From: JAAZNF01 sp964561025
GTDB taxonomy: Bacteria > Myxococcota > B64-G9
Length of the DNA stretch: 52,537 nt
Assembly (NCBI GenBank): GCA_964561025.1
Contig: CAZLNM010000020.1
Coordinates: 1-52,537 of the forward strand
Reading direction: 5' to 3'
Part shown: one piece after another, positions 7,783-15,638 of the stretch
Layout of the letters: each line of letters starts with the position of its first letter
Numbering within the stretch: the first letter of the stretch is position 1
The notes under the pieces: model-generated
What the model saw: the letters and a program-made list of their open reading frames with translations, nothing else
The model's database searches: none
Told to the model about the DNA's origin: nothing
Position numbers and translations under genes: made by a program

Positions 7783-8283
7783 ATGGTGCGGTATCTCTTC
7801 ATCTCGCAGGAGACGCTGACCGCCTGGGTCGAGCAGGACAAGGTTTCCCTCGAGAACAACCGCATCACCATCAAGGCCGACGGGCGAAAACTGGATCTGG
7901 TCGAGGCGGTGCGCTTCGTCAAGGTCGAGAGCGGCGAGGACCAGCAAAAGCTGATCGGCAAGGTCAAGACCGCGGAGCAGCTGCGCCAGATGGGGGTGGA
8001 GCGCTGCGGCGAGTCGGTGATCGTCGGCGACGTGGTGTACGCCATCCAGGAAGGGTTCATGGGCGAGGTCAAGATCGAGACACCCCCGCCGGTGGCCGCC
8101 CCGGTCCTGCTCACCGCCAAGAAGGCCCCGGCGGGAAAAAACCTCTCGCTCTCCGACCGGCGCACCCAGCCCAACCTGCCCGCGGTGAAACCCGAGGAGC
8201 GGGCGGCGCCGGAGGCCGGCGAGCAGAAGCCGGAGCCGAGCGACGAGGAGCTGCTGACCCAGTTCCTGCTCAAGCACCTGTGA
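7783..8283 (+). CDS. Conserved hypothetical protein
   Basis: I do not recognise a named family for this 166-residue protein. The first ~100 residues look like a compact alpha/beta fold (MVRYLFISQETLTAWVEQ, then an ITIKADGRKLDLVEAVRFV segment). The second half is a proline- and charge-rich linker ending in a short helix (DEELLTQFLLKHL). There is no signal peptide or membrane segment, so it is probably cytoplasmic. An upstream GTG at 7744 is in frame but lies inside the predicted -10 box region, so I chose the ATG at 7783, which has GGGAGG 12 nt upstream. Confidence 0.6.
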   Translation: MVRYLFISQETLTAWVEQDKVSLENNRITIKADGRKLDLVEAVRFVKVESGEDQQKLIGKVKTAEQLRQMGVERCGESVIVGDVVYAIQEGFMGEVKIETPPPVAAPVLLTAKKAPAGKNLSLSDRRTQPNLPAVKPEERAAPEAGEQKPEPSDEELLTQFLLKHL

Positions 8284-8418
8284 GCGGCCTGGCATCGGTT
8301 TTTTCAGTCTTGCCGGGTGTCACTTCTCGTTCGAGGCACCTTTTGTTGTAGTCGTCCACGGTCCCATGACGCGGCGTGGTCGCCGCCCGACTCGTCCTAC
8401 GGCTGATATCGCCAATAT

Positions 8419-8445
8419 GAAGAGCATGCGGGCATGCACCTCTTC
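8419..8445. repeat. Palindromic GAAGAGCATGC repeat, imperfect copy
   Basis: GAAGAGCATGC-GG-GCATGC is followed by ACCTCTTC, so the right arm is interrupted by two extra bases. A perfect copy of the same palindrome is at 52503-52526. Both are intergenic and both are preceded by AT. Confidence 0.55.
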
Positions 8446-8614
8446 GGAAAAGAGGGCGCATCCAGGTTTTCTGGAACTATCCTTGGAGGAAGGTTTTCTG
8501 CTTGTTTTCCCTTGATGACAGGTTGGTCCCAGTTCTTCGGGATTTTCACTTTGTGGAAGGCTTTCTCCGAGGTTATCTCGGGGCTTTTCCTTGTCAGCAG
8601 GTTCTTAGGAGGTT

Positions 8615-8633
8615 CAAGGGGTGCGCCCCCTTG
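8615..8633. terminator. Hairpin downstream of pgsW, possible terminator
   Basis: Perfect inverted repeat CAAGGGG/CCCCTTG with a TGCGC loop, 22 nt past the stop of the minus-strand pgsW-like gene. There is no U-tract on the minus strand, so it may be a weak or factor-assisted terminator or a stabilising 3' stem. Confidence 0.3.
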
Positions 8634-8654
8634 CGACATCCTGGGATTCGCACC

Positions 8655-9839
8655 TCAGGGGCGAGGCGCCGGCGGGACGCTGCCCGGAGGCGGCTCGTTG
8701 CCGCCGTTCCGTTTCCGGGGGTGGGAGAGCATGCCCACGAAGCGCAGCACGTAGGTGCGAAAGTCGAGCCGCAGCAACACGAAGAGCGAAAGGCACAGGC
8801 CGGCCAGCACCCCCCACACGATGTACAGGTTGTAGCCCTTGGCCAAAAACAGCCGGCCCTCGCCCGCCCGGCCGCGGCGATCGGGATGGATGATGATGCC
8901 GTGCTGCCGGGCCAGCTTCTCGATGTAAACGAGGTGGATGACCGGGACGCCGTTCTTCGCCATGCGGGTCATCACCGAGTCGGCAAAGCCCGCCACCTCG
9001 GGCACTGACAGGTTGAGCCCGGGCTTGAAGGACTGCTTGACCAGGGTGCTGCCCACGCTGCCGATGCCGCCGCCGACGTTGACGTAGGCCGCGATGGGTT
9101 TGTCCCCCGCGGCCTCCTGGTACACGTTCATGCGCAGGTCGATGCTCGCGCCCAGCGAGGCCGGGTCGATGAACTCCACGCCCGGGTTTCGCCGGATGGC
9201 CTCCCGCAGCAAGCGCACGCCCTCCGGGCTCAGGCCCTTGCCGCGGTCCTCGTGCCCGCCGAGCGACGCCGCCACGGAGCGGGTGCGGATGATGCCCTTC
9301 TCGAAGAGGATGCGCTCCATGTCCAGCCAGGTGAGCTCGGGGTTGTTGGCCCCGAACTGCGAGGCCGACAGGGATACGATCGGTACCGGCTTGAGCTTGA
9401 GGGTCTCCGCGGCCGAGAGCGCCGCCAGGTTCAGCGAAGGGAAGGAACCCGAGAAGGCCAGGGCCACCACGTCGCCCTCCTTCAGGCCGGCCTTCTTGTA
9501 GAACTGCACCAGGAGCGCCGCGAAGTTGGGGTTGGCCGCGGCCTGCTTGGCCGAGAGCTTGCCGGCCTTGGAGGTGATCGGCGTGAGCGGCTCGCCGATC
9601 ATCCCCGTGCCGGCGGGGTCGGTCTCGGGGTTGAGGCGGCCGAAGATGGCCAGGCGCGCCTGGCGGATGGCCTCCATGCCCTTCTCCATCTGGCGGGCAG
9701 CGCGCAGCTTCTCGCTGTAGTGGGCCTTCTTGACCTTCTGCGGGAAGCCCTCGACCAGGAGGTACCCCATCACCGCCAGGGCCGCGGTGAGCAACAGCAC
9801 CCCGCGGCTGGCCTTGCCGGGCCTCCAGATCAGAGCCAT
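8655..9839 (-). CDS. Poly-gamma-glutamate system protein (PgsW-like)
   Basis: The 394-residue product has an N-terminal membrane anchor (about residues 14-31) and a large extracytoplasmic domain with VVALAFSGSFPSLNLAALSAAE and YVNVGGGIGSVG motifs. A second membrane span near residues 340-365 is followed by an Arg/Lys-rich tail. It resembles the membrane protein annotated as 'poly-gamma-glutamate system protein', found with PgsB and PgsC. The ATG at 9839 overlaps the end of pgsC by 10 nt (9830-9839), so translation is probably coupled. Its exact biochemical job is unknown in the family. No ligase gene (PgsB) is in the window. Confidence 0.7.
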   Translation of the reverse strand: MALIWRPGKASRGVLLLTAALAVMGYLLVEGFPQKVKKAHYSEKLRAARQMEKGMEAIRQARLAIFGRLNPETDPAGTGMIGEPLTPITSKAGKLSAKQAAANPNFAALLVQFYKKAGLKEGDVVALAFSGSFPSLNLAALSAAETLKLKPVPIVSLSASQFGANNPELTWLDMERILFEKGIIRTRSVAASLGGHEDRGKGLSPEGVRLLREAIRRNPGVEFIDPASLGASIDLRMNVYQEAAGDKPIAAYVNVGGGIGSVGSTLVKQSFKPGLNLSVPEVAGFADSVMTRMAKNGVPVIHLVYIEKLARQHGIIIHPDRRGRAGEGRLFLAKGYNLYIVWGVLAGLCLSLFVLLRLDFRTYVLRFVGMLSHPRKRNGGNEPPPGSVPPAPRP

Positions 9840-10318
9840 TCGTACATCTCCCCGCCGTAGATGACGATCATGACGAGCTTCACCAGCACGCCCGAGGTGA
9901 TCAGCGTGGCGCTGGTCTCCACCAGGCCTTGCCGGTCGATCCACAGGGCCACCAGGCCCGGGATGATGTAGCCGATGGCGCCGAGGTCCAGCGAGAGCTG
10001 CCCCAGCGGTAACGACATGAAGGGGCTGCGGAAGAAGGCCCCGAGCAAGAAGCCCACCAGGATGATCACCACGGTGCGGCGCCGGCCGAACAGGATGGTG
10101 AACTGGGCGATGAGGCGCACGATGAAGTAGGTGGCGATCCCCAGCAGCAAGGTCATGAGGACCTTCATGGGATCGCGCAGGTTGAGCGCGATGTAGCCCG
10201 GCACCACCATGCCGCCGGCGGCCAGCCCCATGCTCTCCGAGAAGATCAGGCTCACCACCAGGCCGATGCCGATGGCGTTGGTGATGAGGTTCTCCGACGA
10301 GGGGATGTAGTGTTCCAC
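9830..10318 (-). CDS. pgsC: Poly-gamma-glutamate biosynthesis membrane protein PgsC/CapC
   Basis: The 162-residue, highly hydrophobic protein has four or five membrane spans and the PgsC/CapC signature segments SESMGLAAGGMVVPGYIAL, FGRRRTVVIILVGFLLG and GAIGYIIPGLVALWIDRQG. PgsC works with the ATP-dependent ligase PgsB in making or exporting poly-gamma-glutamate capsule. The length is near the usual 150 residues. It is the first gene of a two-gene minus-strand unit with the PgsW-like gene. PgsB and a PgsA/CapA gene are not next to it here. Confidence 0.82.
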   Translation of the reverse strand: MEHYIPSSENLITNAIGIGLVVSLIFSESMGLAAGGMVVPGYIALNLRDPMKVLMTLLLGIATYFIVRLIAQFTILFGRRRTVVIILVGFLLGAFFRSPFMSLPLGQLSLDLGAIGYIIPGLVALWIDRQGLVETSATLITSGVLVKLVMIVIYGGEMYEWL

Positions 10319-10378
10319 CGCTGTCGCTCCCGCGCGGGTTGCGCTCGCGCGCCGCGCCGAGGCATTTCGTCGGGGCGG

Positions 10379-10407
10379 ATGTTAGCGCCGGAGCGGCAGC
10401 GGAGCAA
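10379..10407 (-). promoter_or_regulatory. Putative promoter of pgsC
   Basis: On the minus strand TTGCTC (10407-10402), a 17-nt spacer and TAACAT (10384-10379) precede the pgsC ATG by about 60 nt. Confidence 0.4.
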
Positions 10408-10434
10408 GCACAATTGACCGGCCGCTCCCCCCGC

Positions 10435-10464
10435 TTGAGCCGCGGGCACGGGTGGTGGTAGGCT
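10435..10464 (+). promoter_or_regulatory. Putative promoter of the lipoprotein gene at 10488
   Basis: TTGAGC (10435-10440), an 18-nt spacer and TAGGCT (10459-10464) place transcription start near 10471, just upstream of the GGAGGGA ribosome-binding site. Confidence 0.4.
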
Positions 10465-10487
10465 CCTCCCAACCGCGGAGGGAACCC

Positions 10488-12614
10488 ATGAAAGCCTGCC
10501 TGCGCCTCGGCGCCGCCTTGGGTCTGCTGCTCGCCTGCGCCTGCTCCGACACCAGCTGCGGCGGCTGCGCCGGAAAGCTCCAGGGCCCGTTCCCCGCCCA
10601 GCCCCGGGTGTACGACGGGGCCCAGCTGCGGCTCAACCCCTCGGCCTTGCAGTACGTGAGCCAGAACCTGCCGGTGATCCTGGAATCCCTGCTCGAGGAC
10701 GGCCTCAACTTCAACCTGCCGACCAGCAACACCTCCATCCTGGGCGTGAACCTCACCATCTGCCAGACCCCCTGCCCCCTCCACGTGGACCTGCTGGATT
10801 CGGCGCTGACGCTGGTTTCCCCCGACCGGGTGAACCTCTCCGCCCACATCAACGTCTCCGGCACCATCACCATCGACTCGGCGCTGGGGCACTGCGGCTT
10901 TCCCCTGAACATCCGCAACAAGCTCATCAACGCCCTGGTGGTGCTGATGGTGGACAACGCCACCGGCTTCTTCACCTTCGACGTGGCCGACATGACCATC
11001 ACCCTCGAGAGCCGCGAGTACGACATCCAGTGCCCGGCGGTGTACGACTGGCTGCTCGAACTCCTCAAGGACTACATCACCGGGGTCCTGAACTCCCAGA
11101 TCGGCCCGCGCATCAACCAGGAGGTCGACAAGCTCGTCTCCGAGCAGACCTGCCTGCCGTGCGACTTCTACCTCTCGGGTTGCCCCAGCCCCTCGTCTTG
11201 CAGCGGCGGCTTCTGCCAGAGCGGCGGCCGCTGCCTGGTGAAACCCCAGGGCCTGGCCGGGCGGGTGCAGCTGGGCGAGCTGCTGGCCTCCGTCGCCCCC
11301 GGCAACACGGCCTGGATCGATCTCCTGATCACCCCGGGGCAGGCCCAGCCGGTGGGCACCCAGCCCTTCGTGCGCGCGGAGGGCCTGGATCTGCGGGTGA
11401 TCGGCGGGAGTTATTCCGACCGCGCCGCCTGCGTGCCCGAGCCGAGCCCCTCCGAGATCCCGCCGGTGGGCGCGGCGCCCACGCTGAACTTCGGCGCGGT
11501 GATCCCGGGGCGCGGCGACCCCTACATGCTGGGCGTGGCCATCGCGGACAAGTACCTGGACCACCTCATCTACCAGGTGTGGCGTAGCGGCTTTCTGTGC
11601 CTCGCCATCGACTCCTACGGGCTGGACCTGCTCTCGTCGCAGACGCTCTCGCTCATCCTGCCCTCGGTGGCCGACCTTTCGGAGGGTGCGAATCTGCCGG
11701 TGCGCCTGGAGATGCACCCGTTGCACCCGCCGAACATCCAGGTGGGGCGCGGCAGCTTCCGGCCCGACGGCTCTGTGGACGAACCCATCCTGTACGTGTT
11801 CTTGCCCGGCCTGCGGCTCGACTTCTGGATGAAGCTCCAGGGGCGCTGGCTGCTCCTGCTCTCCATCGCCCAGGACCTCGAGGTGCGCCTGGCGCTGCAG
11901 TTCACCCCGGACAACCGGGTGATCCCCATCCTGGACGAGAACAGCGTGGTGGTGAGCAACCCCCAGCTCATCCGCTACGAGCTCCTGGCCGAGGAGCCCG
12001 CGCGCATCCGGGAGGCCATCCCGCGCCTGCTGGCCATCGCCCTGCCCCAGCTCTCGGGCGCGCTGGACGAGATCGCCATCCCCGACCTCCAGGGCTTCGT
12101 GCTGCAGGTGCTGTCGCTACAAGGAGACGTAAAGCGCAGCGGCACCAACTACTACGACTTCATGTCCATCTACGCCAACCTGTCCTTCTCCCCGCCATCG
12201 CCCGTCCCGGTCGGGCCGGCCGAGCTGCTGGGGTGGGATGGCCAGAAGGCGCATTTCGCGGTGGCGCCGGGCGAGGAGATTCAGGTGCGGGCCGACCGGG
12301 GGTTCTGGAGCCCGTTCCGTACCGGGCCGGTGGCCGAGTTCGCACTCCCCGTCGGTCAGGGCCGGCACCTCCTCCAGGCGCGCGCCCGCAGAATCGGCGA
12401 CTACCGCACCCTGGACGTGACCGGCGAGAGCTGGGTGCTGGACGGCGCGCTGCATCTGGCGACGCCGCTGCGCTCAAGTCCGGCGCCCGCGGGCGAGCTG
12501 CAAAAGGTTCTGTCCGAAGAGCCGCAGGGTGCCGGTTGCGCCCACCAGGCTCCGGGCGGGTTGCTGTTGCTACCGGCCTTGCTGCTGCTCCGCCGCCGCG
12601 TTCAGGCGCGGTAA
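10488..12614 (+). CDS. Large cysteine-rich lipoprotein with MYXO-CTERM-like tail (paralogue A)
   Basis: The 708-residue product starts with a lipoprotein signal (LLAC, Cys17) and SDTSCGGC. It ends in a glycine-cysteine motif, a short hydrophobic segment (LLLLPALLLL) and RRRVQAR, which resembles a MYXO-CTERM sorting tail. Between lie a beta-rich domain (residues ~40-220) and a cysteine cluster at 222-249 (CLPCDFY, CPSPSSC, FCQSGGRCL). A second long domain has SLILPSVADLSEGANLPVRL and FTPDNRVIPILDENSV. The same architecture and many of these motifs recur in the protein at 24322-26586, so the two are paralogues. I cannot name the domains; a lipid-binding TULIP-like fold is only a guess. The start is the ATG after GGAGGGA. 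Confidence 0.75.
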   Translation: MKACLRLGAALGLLLACACSDTSCGGCAGKLQGPFPAQPRVYDGAQLRLNPSALQYVSQNLPVILESLLEDGLNFNLPTSNTSILGVNLTICQTPCPLHVDLLDSALTLVSPDRVNLSAHINVSGTITIDSALGHCGFPLNIRNKLINALVVLMVDNATGFFTFDVADMTITLESREYDIQCPAVYDWLLELLKDYITGVLNSQIGPRINQEVDKLVSEQTCLPCDFYLSGCPSPSSCSGGFCQSGGRCLVKPQGLAGRVQLGELLASVAPGNTAWIDLLITPGQAQPVGTQPFVRAEGLDLRVIGGSYSDRAACVPEPSPSEIPPVGAAPTLNFGAVIPGRGDPYMLGVAIADKYLDHLIYQVWRSGFLCLAIDSYGLDLLSSQTLSLILPSVADLSEGANLPVRLEMHPLHPPNIQVGRGSFRPDGSVDEPILYVFLPGLRLDFWMKLQGRWLLLLSIAQDLEVRLALQFTPDNRVIPILDENSVVVSNPQLIRYELLAEEPARIREAIPRLLAIALPQLSGALDEIAIPDLQGFVLQVLSLQGDVKRSGTNYYDFMSIYANLSFSPPSPVPVGPAELLGWDGQKAHFAVAPGEEIQVRADRGFWSPFRTGPVAEFALPVGQGRHLLQARARRIGDYRTLDVTGESWVLDGALHLATPLRSSPAPAGELQKVLSEEPQGAGCAHQAPGGLLLLPALLLLRRRVQAR

Positions 12615-12856
12615 ACGACATCTGGCCTCTGGCCGCAACGCCGAAAGAGCGAGCGCGGCCAGACGAAAAAGCGAACCCTTCATCGAGTGTTCATCGGGTC
12701 ATGGGGCCGACAACGGTGAGGAAGCCTGGCGCGCGGGAACGCAACTTCTGTCCAGAAGACGACCTCGCTGGGTAAAAAAACGCAAGGATCCAGGTCGATC
12801 AAAAGCGTGCGATGCGCGCGGCACGAGAGGCGCCGGGGTGGCCGCGCGGTGAAGGT
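12615..12856. other. Intergenic interval between convergent genes
   Basis: These 242 nt hold no gene I can support. TCTGGCC and GGCCAGA near 12627-12665 could pair, but the loop is over 20 nt and no terminator-like T run follows. A run of seven A at 12775-12781 is the only strong local feature. Confidence 0.4.
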
Positions 12857-13246
12857 TCAGGTCTTTTCCAGCAGGCGGCGGACCTTCTCGGCCAGGGTGG
12901 CGAAGGCGAAGGGCTTGTCCAGGAAGTCGTCCGCTCCGATGAGCGGCGACGTGGCGGCGTTGAGGCGTTCGCCGATGCCGGTGAGCATCAGGATCAGCGT
13001 CTTCTTCTCCGGGTCGCGCTCGCGGATGTACTTGACCACCTCCCAGCCGGAGAGCCCGGGCATCATCACGTCCAGGATGACCAGGCGCGGCTTCTCGGTG
13101 ATGAACTTCTCGACGGCCTCGTCGCCGGAGGAGGCGAAGACCAGCGGCGCGCCGATGGACTTCAGCGCGGCCTCGACCATCTTCTGGATCTCCAGGTCGT
13201 CGTCGGCCACCAGGATGAGCGGCAGATTCCTCTCCGTCTTGCTCAT
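12857..13246 (-). CDS. Single-domain response regulator (REC only)
   Basis: The 129-residue protein is a stand-alone receiver domain. It has acidic residues D15-D17, the phosphoacceptor D59 (VILDVMMPG), T89 and K111 (FLDKPFAF). There is no output domain, so it acts by binding a partner or as a phosphate relay or sink. The ATG at 13246 has AAGGAGCCTCCC upstream. It is divergent from the REC-DUF4388 gene at 13332 and the two promoters overlap. Its kinase is not identifiable here. Confidence 0.88.
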   Translation of the reverse strand: MSKTERNLPLILVADDDLEIQKMVEAALKSIGAPLVFASSGDEAVEKFITEKPRLVILDVMMPGLSGWEVVKYIRERDPEKKTLILMLTGIGERLNAATSPLIGADDFLDKPFAFATLAEKVRRLLEKT

Positions 13247-13273
13247 GGGAGGCTCCTTGATCTCTCTGCCGTG

Positions 13274-13303
13274 ACGGTATCCCGCTCAGGCGCCGGTTGT
13301 CAA
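13274..13303 (-). promoter_or_regulatory. Putative promoter of the REC-only gene
   Basis: Minus-strand TTGACA (13303-13298), an 18-nt spacer and TACCGT (13279-13274). The -35 box shares bases with the opposite promoter's -35 (TTGTCAA at 13297-13303). Confidence 0.55.
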
Positions 13304-13325
13304 TCGGGGTCTCCTGGAATATCCT
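13297..13325 (+). promoter_or_regulatory. Putative promoter of the REC-DUF4388 gene, leaderless type
   Basis: TTGTCA (13297-13302), a 17-nt spacer and TATCCT (13320-13325) end 6 nt before the GTG start codon at 13332, so transcription would begin at the start codon. Confidence 0.5.
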
Positions 13326-13331
13326 GTTCGA

Positions 13332-14045
13332 GTGGAATCATCGCTGTCTGACCGGCTGGTGTTGCTCGTCGATGACGAGGTGAGTTGGCTCAAGGGGGCC
13401 TCGGCCTGGTTGCGTGAGAACGAGGCGGGGTTCGCGGTGATGGCCGTCGAGTCCGCCGAGAAGGCCTTGCGGCTCGTCGAGCGCCACCGGCCGGATCTGT
13501 TGATCTCGGACTTGCGCCTTCCGGGCATGGGCGGGCTGGAGCTTCTGCTCCAATGCCGCAAGCGTTTTCCCGGCATGCGCTTCATGGCCATGAGCGCCTA
13601 CGGCACGCCGGATCTGGAGGAGCGACTTCGTCAATGCGGGGCGGTCCGGTTCCTGCACAAGCCAATTGACCTTGCGGAGTTGGAGCAGACCATCGGTGAG
13701 GTGCTGCGCTCGAAACCCGAGGATCCGACGGCCGGTTTTCTTAGCGGGATCTCTGTTGCGGGCTTCGTGCAGTTGCTCAACCTCGAGCGCCAGACCGCCG
13801 TGGTGCGTATGTTGCACCCGGACGGACGAGACGGCTGGCTGGCGTTCGTGGAAGGGGAGTTGTGGCAAGCCGGGCTCGGTGACAAGAGCGGGGAAGAGGC
13901 GGCCCTGGAACTCCTTGCCTGGGAGGGCGCGGAGCTGGTTTTGGAGCGCGCGGCTTTTTTTGAGAGGCGGATCATCGAAAGGCCGCTCGGGTTCTTGCTC
14001 ATGGAGGCGGCGCGCCGCAAGGACGAGGCCCGGGCTGGCGCGTGA
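13332..14045 (+). CDS. Response regulator with DUF4388 (PATAN-type) output domain
   Basis: The 237-residue protein has a receiver domain at about 5-125 (D14/D15, phosphoacceptor D60 in LLISDLRLPG, K110 in HKPID). A DUF4388-type domain follows at 138-230, with the typical SGISVAGFVQLLNLERQT and DGWLAFVEGELWQA segments. DUF4388 domains are common in myxobacterial and cyanobacterial regulators and likely mediate protein interaction. The start is GTG at 13332. No Shine-Dalgarno is visible and the predicted -10 box sits 6 nt upstream, so the message may be leaderless. It is transcribed alone, divergent from the REC-only gene and convergent with the gene at 14057. Confidence 0.85.
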   Translation: MESSLSDRLVLLVDDEVSWLKGASAWLRENEAGFAVMAVESAEKALRLVERHRPDLLISDLRLPGMGGLELLLQCRKRFPGMRFMAMSAYGTPDLEERLRQCGAVRFLHKPIDLAELEQTIGEVLRSKPEDPTAGFLSGISVAGFVQLLNLERQTAVVRMLHPDGRDGWLAFVEGELWQAGLGDKSGEEAALELLAWEGAELVLERAAFFERRIIERPLGFLLMEAARRKDEARAGA

Positions 14046-14056
14046 GCGTTCGCAAC

Positions 14057-14737
14057 TCAGTCGCGGCCGGTCTTGGGGATGGCCTTGAGGACGGCCTTGC
14101 CGTCCTTGATCACGACCTTGAACTCCACCGCCGAGCACTTGTACTGCTTCAGGATGGCGGGGAGCTGCTTGCGCAGGCTCGCCGCCAGGGACTCCTTGGT
14201 GATGCCCTGGGTGGACTCCCGGCAGCGCCGCTTGGCGGTGGTGTAGGCCTGGTAGATGGCCTCGATGTGCTCGTCGGAGAGCCCGGCGGCTGGAGAGGCC
14301 ACGCCGGGCCGGGCGGCGGCGGGCGCGCCGGCACCGGGTTGCAGATCGGGTTGCGCCACGGCCGGCTGCTCCTTCTCCGGGCCTTTCTTCCTGGCGCGCT
14401 CCTTCTCCTCGCGCAGCTTGGCGTGGAGGCGGGCCTTGAACACGTCGCGCTGGTAGGTGCCGTCCTGGATCTGCTTGACCACCCGGGACCAGTAGTTCTC
14501 GAAGGTGGTGTAACGGGCCACCATCTGGTTGATGCGAAAGCGCAGCCCGGTGTTGCGGGTCTTGACCGTCCGCAGCTCGAGCAACTGGCGGTGGATGGCG
14601 TCCCGCTCCATGGCCGGCTCCACCCGCTCGATGCCCTGGAAGAACTGCTCGTACAGGGAGCGCAGCCGGTCGACGCGCTGCTCCAGCTCGTCGAGTTTCT
14701 CGGTGAGTTCCTTGGCGACCGGATCCAGCTGGGCCAT
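14057..14737 (-). CDS. Coiled-coil protein, MXAN_5187-like
   Basis: The 226-residue product has an N-terminal coiled coil (residues 1-115, LTEKLDELEQRVDRLRSLYEQF and following), an Ala/Pro-rich linker, and a C-terminal domain with IEAIYQAYTTAKRRCRESTQGIT and FKVVIKDGKAVLKAIPK. The C-terminal part resembles the domain named after Myxococcus xanthus MXAN_5187, recalled from memory and not verified. No signal peptide is present. It starts only 6 nt after the stop of the PilZ-REC gene at 14744, so the two are probably co-expressed and may act in the same c-di-GMP-responsive pathway. Confidence 0.6.
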   Translation of the reverse strand: MAQLDPVAKELTEKLDELEQRVDRLRSLYEQFFQGIERVEPAMERDAIHRQLLELRTVKTRNTGLRFRINQMVARYTTFENYWSRVVKQIQDGTYQRDVFKARLHAKLREEKERARKKGPEKEQPAVAQPDLQPGAGAPAAARPGVASPAAGLSDEHIEAIYQAYTTAKRRCRESTQGITKESLAASLRKQLPAILKQYKCSAVEFKVVIKDGKAVLKAIPKTGRD

Positions 14738-14743
14738 GTCGGG

Positions 14744-15532
14744 TTACTTTCGCCGGGGGCGGTGCCCGAGCGCGATCAGGGTGGCGATGGTCTCGGTCAT
14801 CTGGCGCAGCTTGATCGGTTTATCCAGGTACACGTCGGCGCCGGCCTGGGCCGCGGCCAGCCGACCCTCGTGGCCTCCCGAGCTGACCACCAGGATGGGA
14901 GTTGTCTTCGTCGCCTCGGTCTCGCGAATGCGCTGGATCAGCGTCCCGCCGTCCATCACCGGCATGTACAGGTCGATGATCAGCAGGTGGAAGGGCTTCT
15001 TCTGGATGAGGTCCCAGGCCTGCTTGCCGTCCCCGGCCTCGTCCACCTCGATGCGGGTGCGGCTGAGCTGGAACTGGGTGGTGAACTTCTGCAGGCCGAA
15101 GCGGAACATGTCCCGCACCACCACGTTGTCCTCGACCAGCAGGATGCGGAAGGCGACCTCCTCCTGGTCGGGGTCGAGCTTGCCCCGGGCCTGGAGGCGG
15201 CGCAGAAACCCACCCTCGGGCCCCGGCTCCTCTTCGAACTGGACCCCGATCCCGGCGTCGTTGCCGGGGGAGGCGGGGCGTATCCAGCGCACCACGCCCT
15301 TCATGGCCACCGCGTCCAGCAGGCCCGGGAAGCTCACCTCGAACTCGACCCGGTCGCCGGGCGCGTAGCTCTGGTGGGTGGCGATGAACACCCCGCCCTC
15401 GGAGACGTTCTCGGTGTAGTCCTTGAGGAACTGGGCGGCGTCGTTGTAGTCCACCCGCAGGATCAGGTTGCGCCGCTCGTACTGGCGCCGCTCGTCGCCG
15501 CTCTTGTCTTCCTGTCCCACGCTGGCTCCCAC
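14744..15532 (-). CDS. PilZ domain-response regulator fusion
   Basis: The 262-residue protein has a PilZ domain at about 15-112 followed by a receiver domain at about 128-255 (E134/D135, phosphoacceptor D187 in LLIIDLYMPVMDG, K238 in YLDKPIK). The PilZ part keeps the c-di-GMP-binding pattern RxxxR (R16, R20) and NxSxxG (N42-G47). It could combine c-di-GMP level with phosphorylation input. I chose GTG at 15532 because AGAGGGG lies 7 nt upstream and a promoter precedes it; GTG at 15520 is an alternative. It is transcribed with the coiled-coil gene downstream. Confidence 0.85.
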   Translation of the reverse strand: MGASVGQEDKSGDERRQYERRNLILRVDYNDAAQFLKDYTENVSEGGVFIATHQSYAPGDRVEFEVSFPGLLDAVAMKGVVRWIRPASPGNDAGIGVQFEEEPGPEGGFLRRLQARGKLDPDQEEVAFRILLVEDNVVVRDMFRFGLQKFTTQFQLSRTRIEVDEAGDGKQAWDLIQKKPFHLLIIDLYMPVMDGGTLIQRIRETEATKTTPILVVSSGGHEGRLAAAQAGADVYLDKPIKLRQMTETIATLIALGHRPRRK

Positions 15533-15555
15533 GCTAGGGCCCCTCTGTGCGGGCC

Positions 15556-15585
15556 AGAATAGGGGCCAGCGCGCCGAGTTGTCAA
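15556..15585 (-). promoter_or_regulatory. Putative promoter of the PilZ-REC operon
   Basis: Minus-strand TTGACA (15585-15580), an 18-nt spacer and TATTCT (15561-15556), followed by AGAGGGG and the GTG at 15532. Confidence 0.5.
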
Positions 15586-15599
15586 GGCCGGCGCGTTGT

Positions 15600-15628
15600 T
15601 TGACACCATGGAATGCGGGGGCTAGACT
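15600..15628 (+). promoter_or_regulatory. Putative promoter of the SpoT-like HD gene
   Basis: Perfect TTGACA (15600-15605), a 17-nt spacer and TAGACT (15623-15628). The start codon is 10 nt after the -10 box, so the leader would be only about 3-4 nt. Confidence 0.55.
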
Positions 15629-15638
15629 TTTTTCGCTC

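Larger units (their letters stand above)
8284..8654. other. Non-coding interval with reduced GC, a palindromic repeat and a hairpin
   Basis: These 371 nt between convergent genes contain no convincing gene. The segment is visibly richer in TTTTC runs than its surroundings. It holds one copy of a GAAGAGCATGC repeat (8419-8445) that recurs at 52503-52526, and a perfect 7-bp stem with 5-nt loop (CAAGGGG-TGCGC-CCCCTTG) at 8615-8633. Open frames across it have no ribosome-binding site and no recognisable product. Confidence 0.6.

Noticed and set aside
8434..8754. Possible small protein gene in the low-GC interval
   Set aside because: No ribosome-binding site, no recognisable protein pattern, and the frame runs antisense into the pgsW-like gene.
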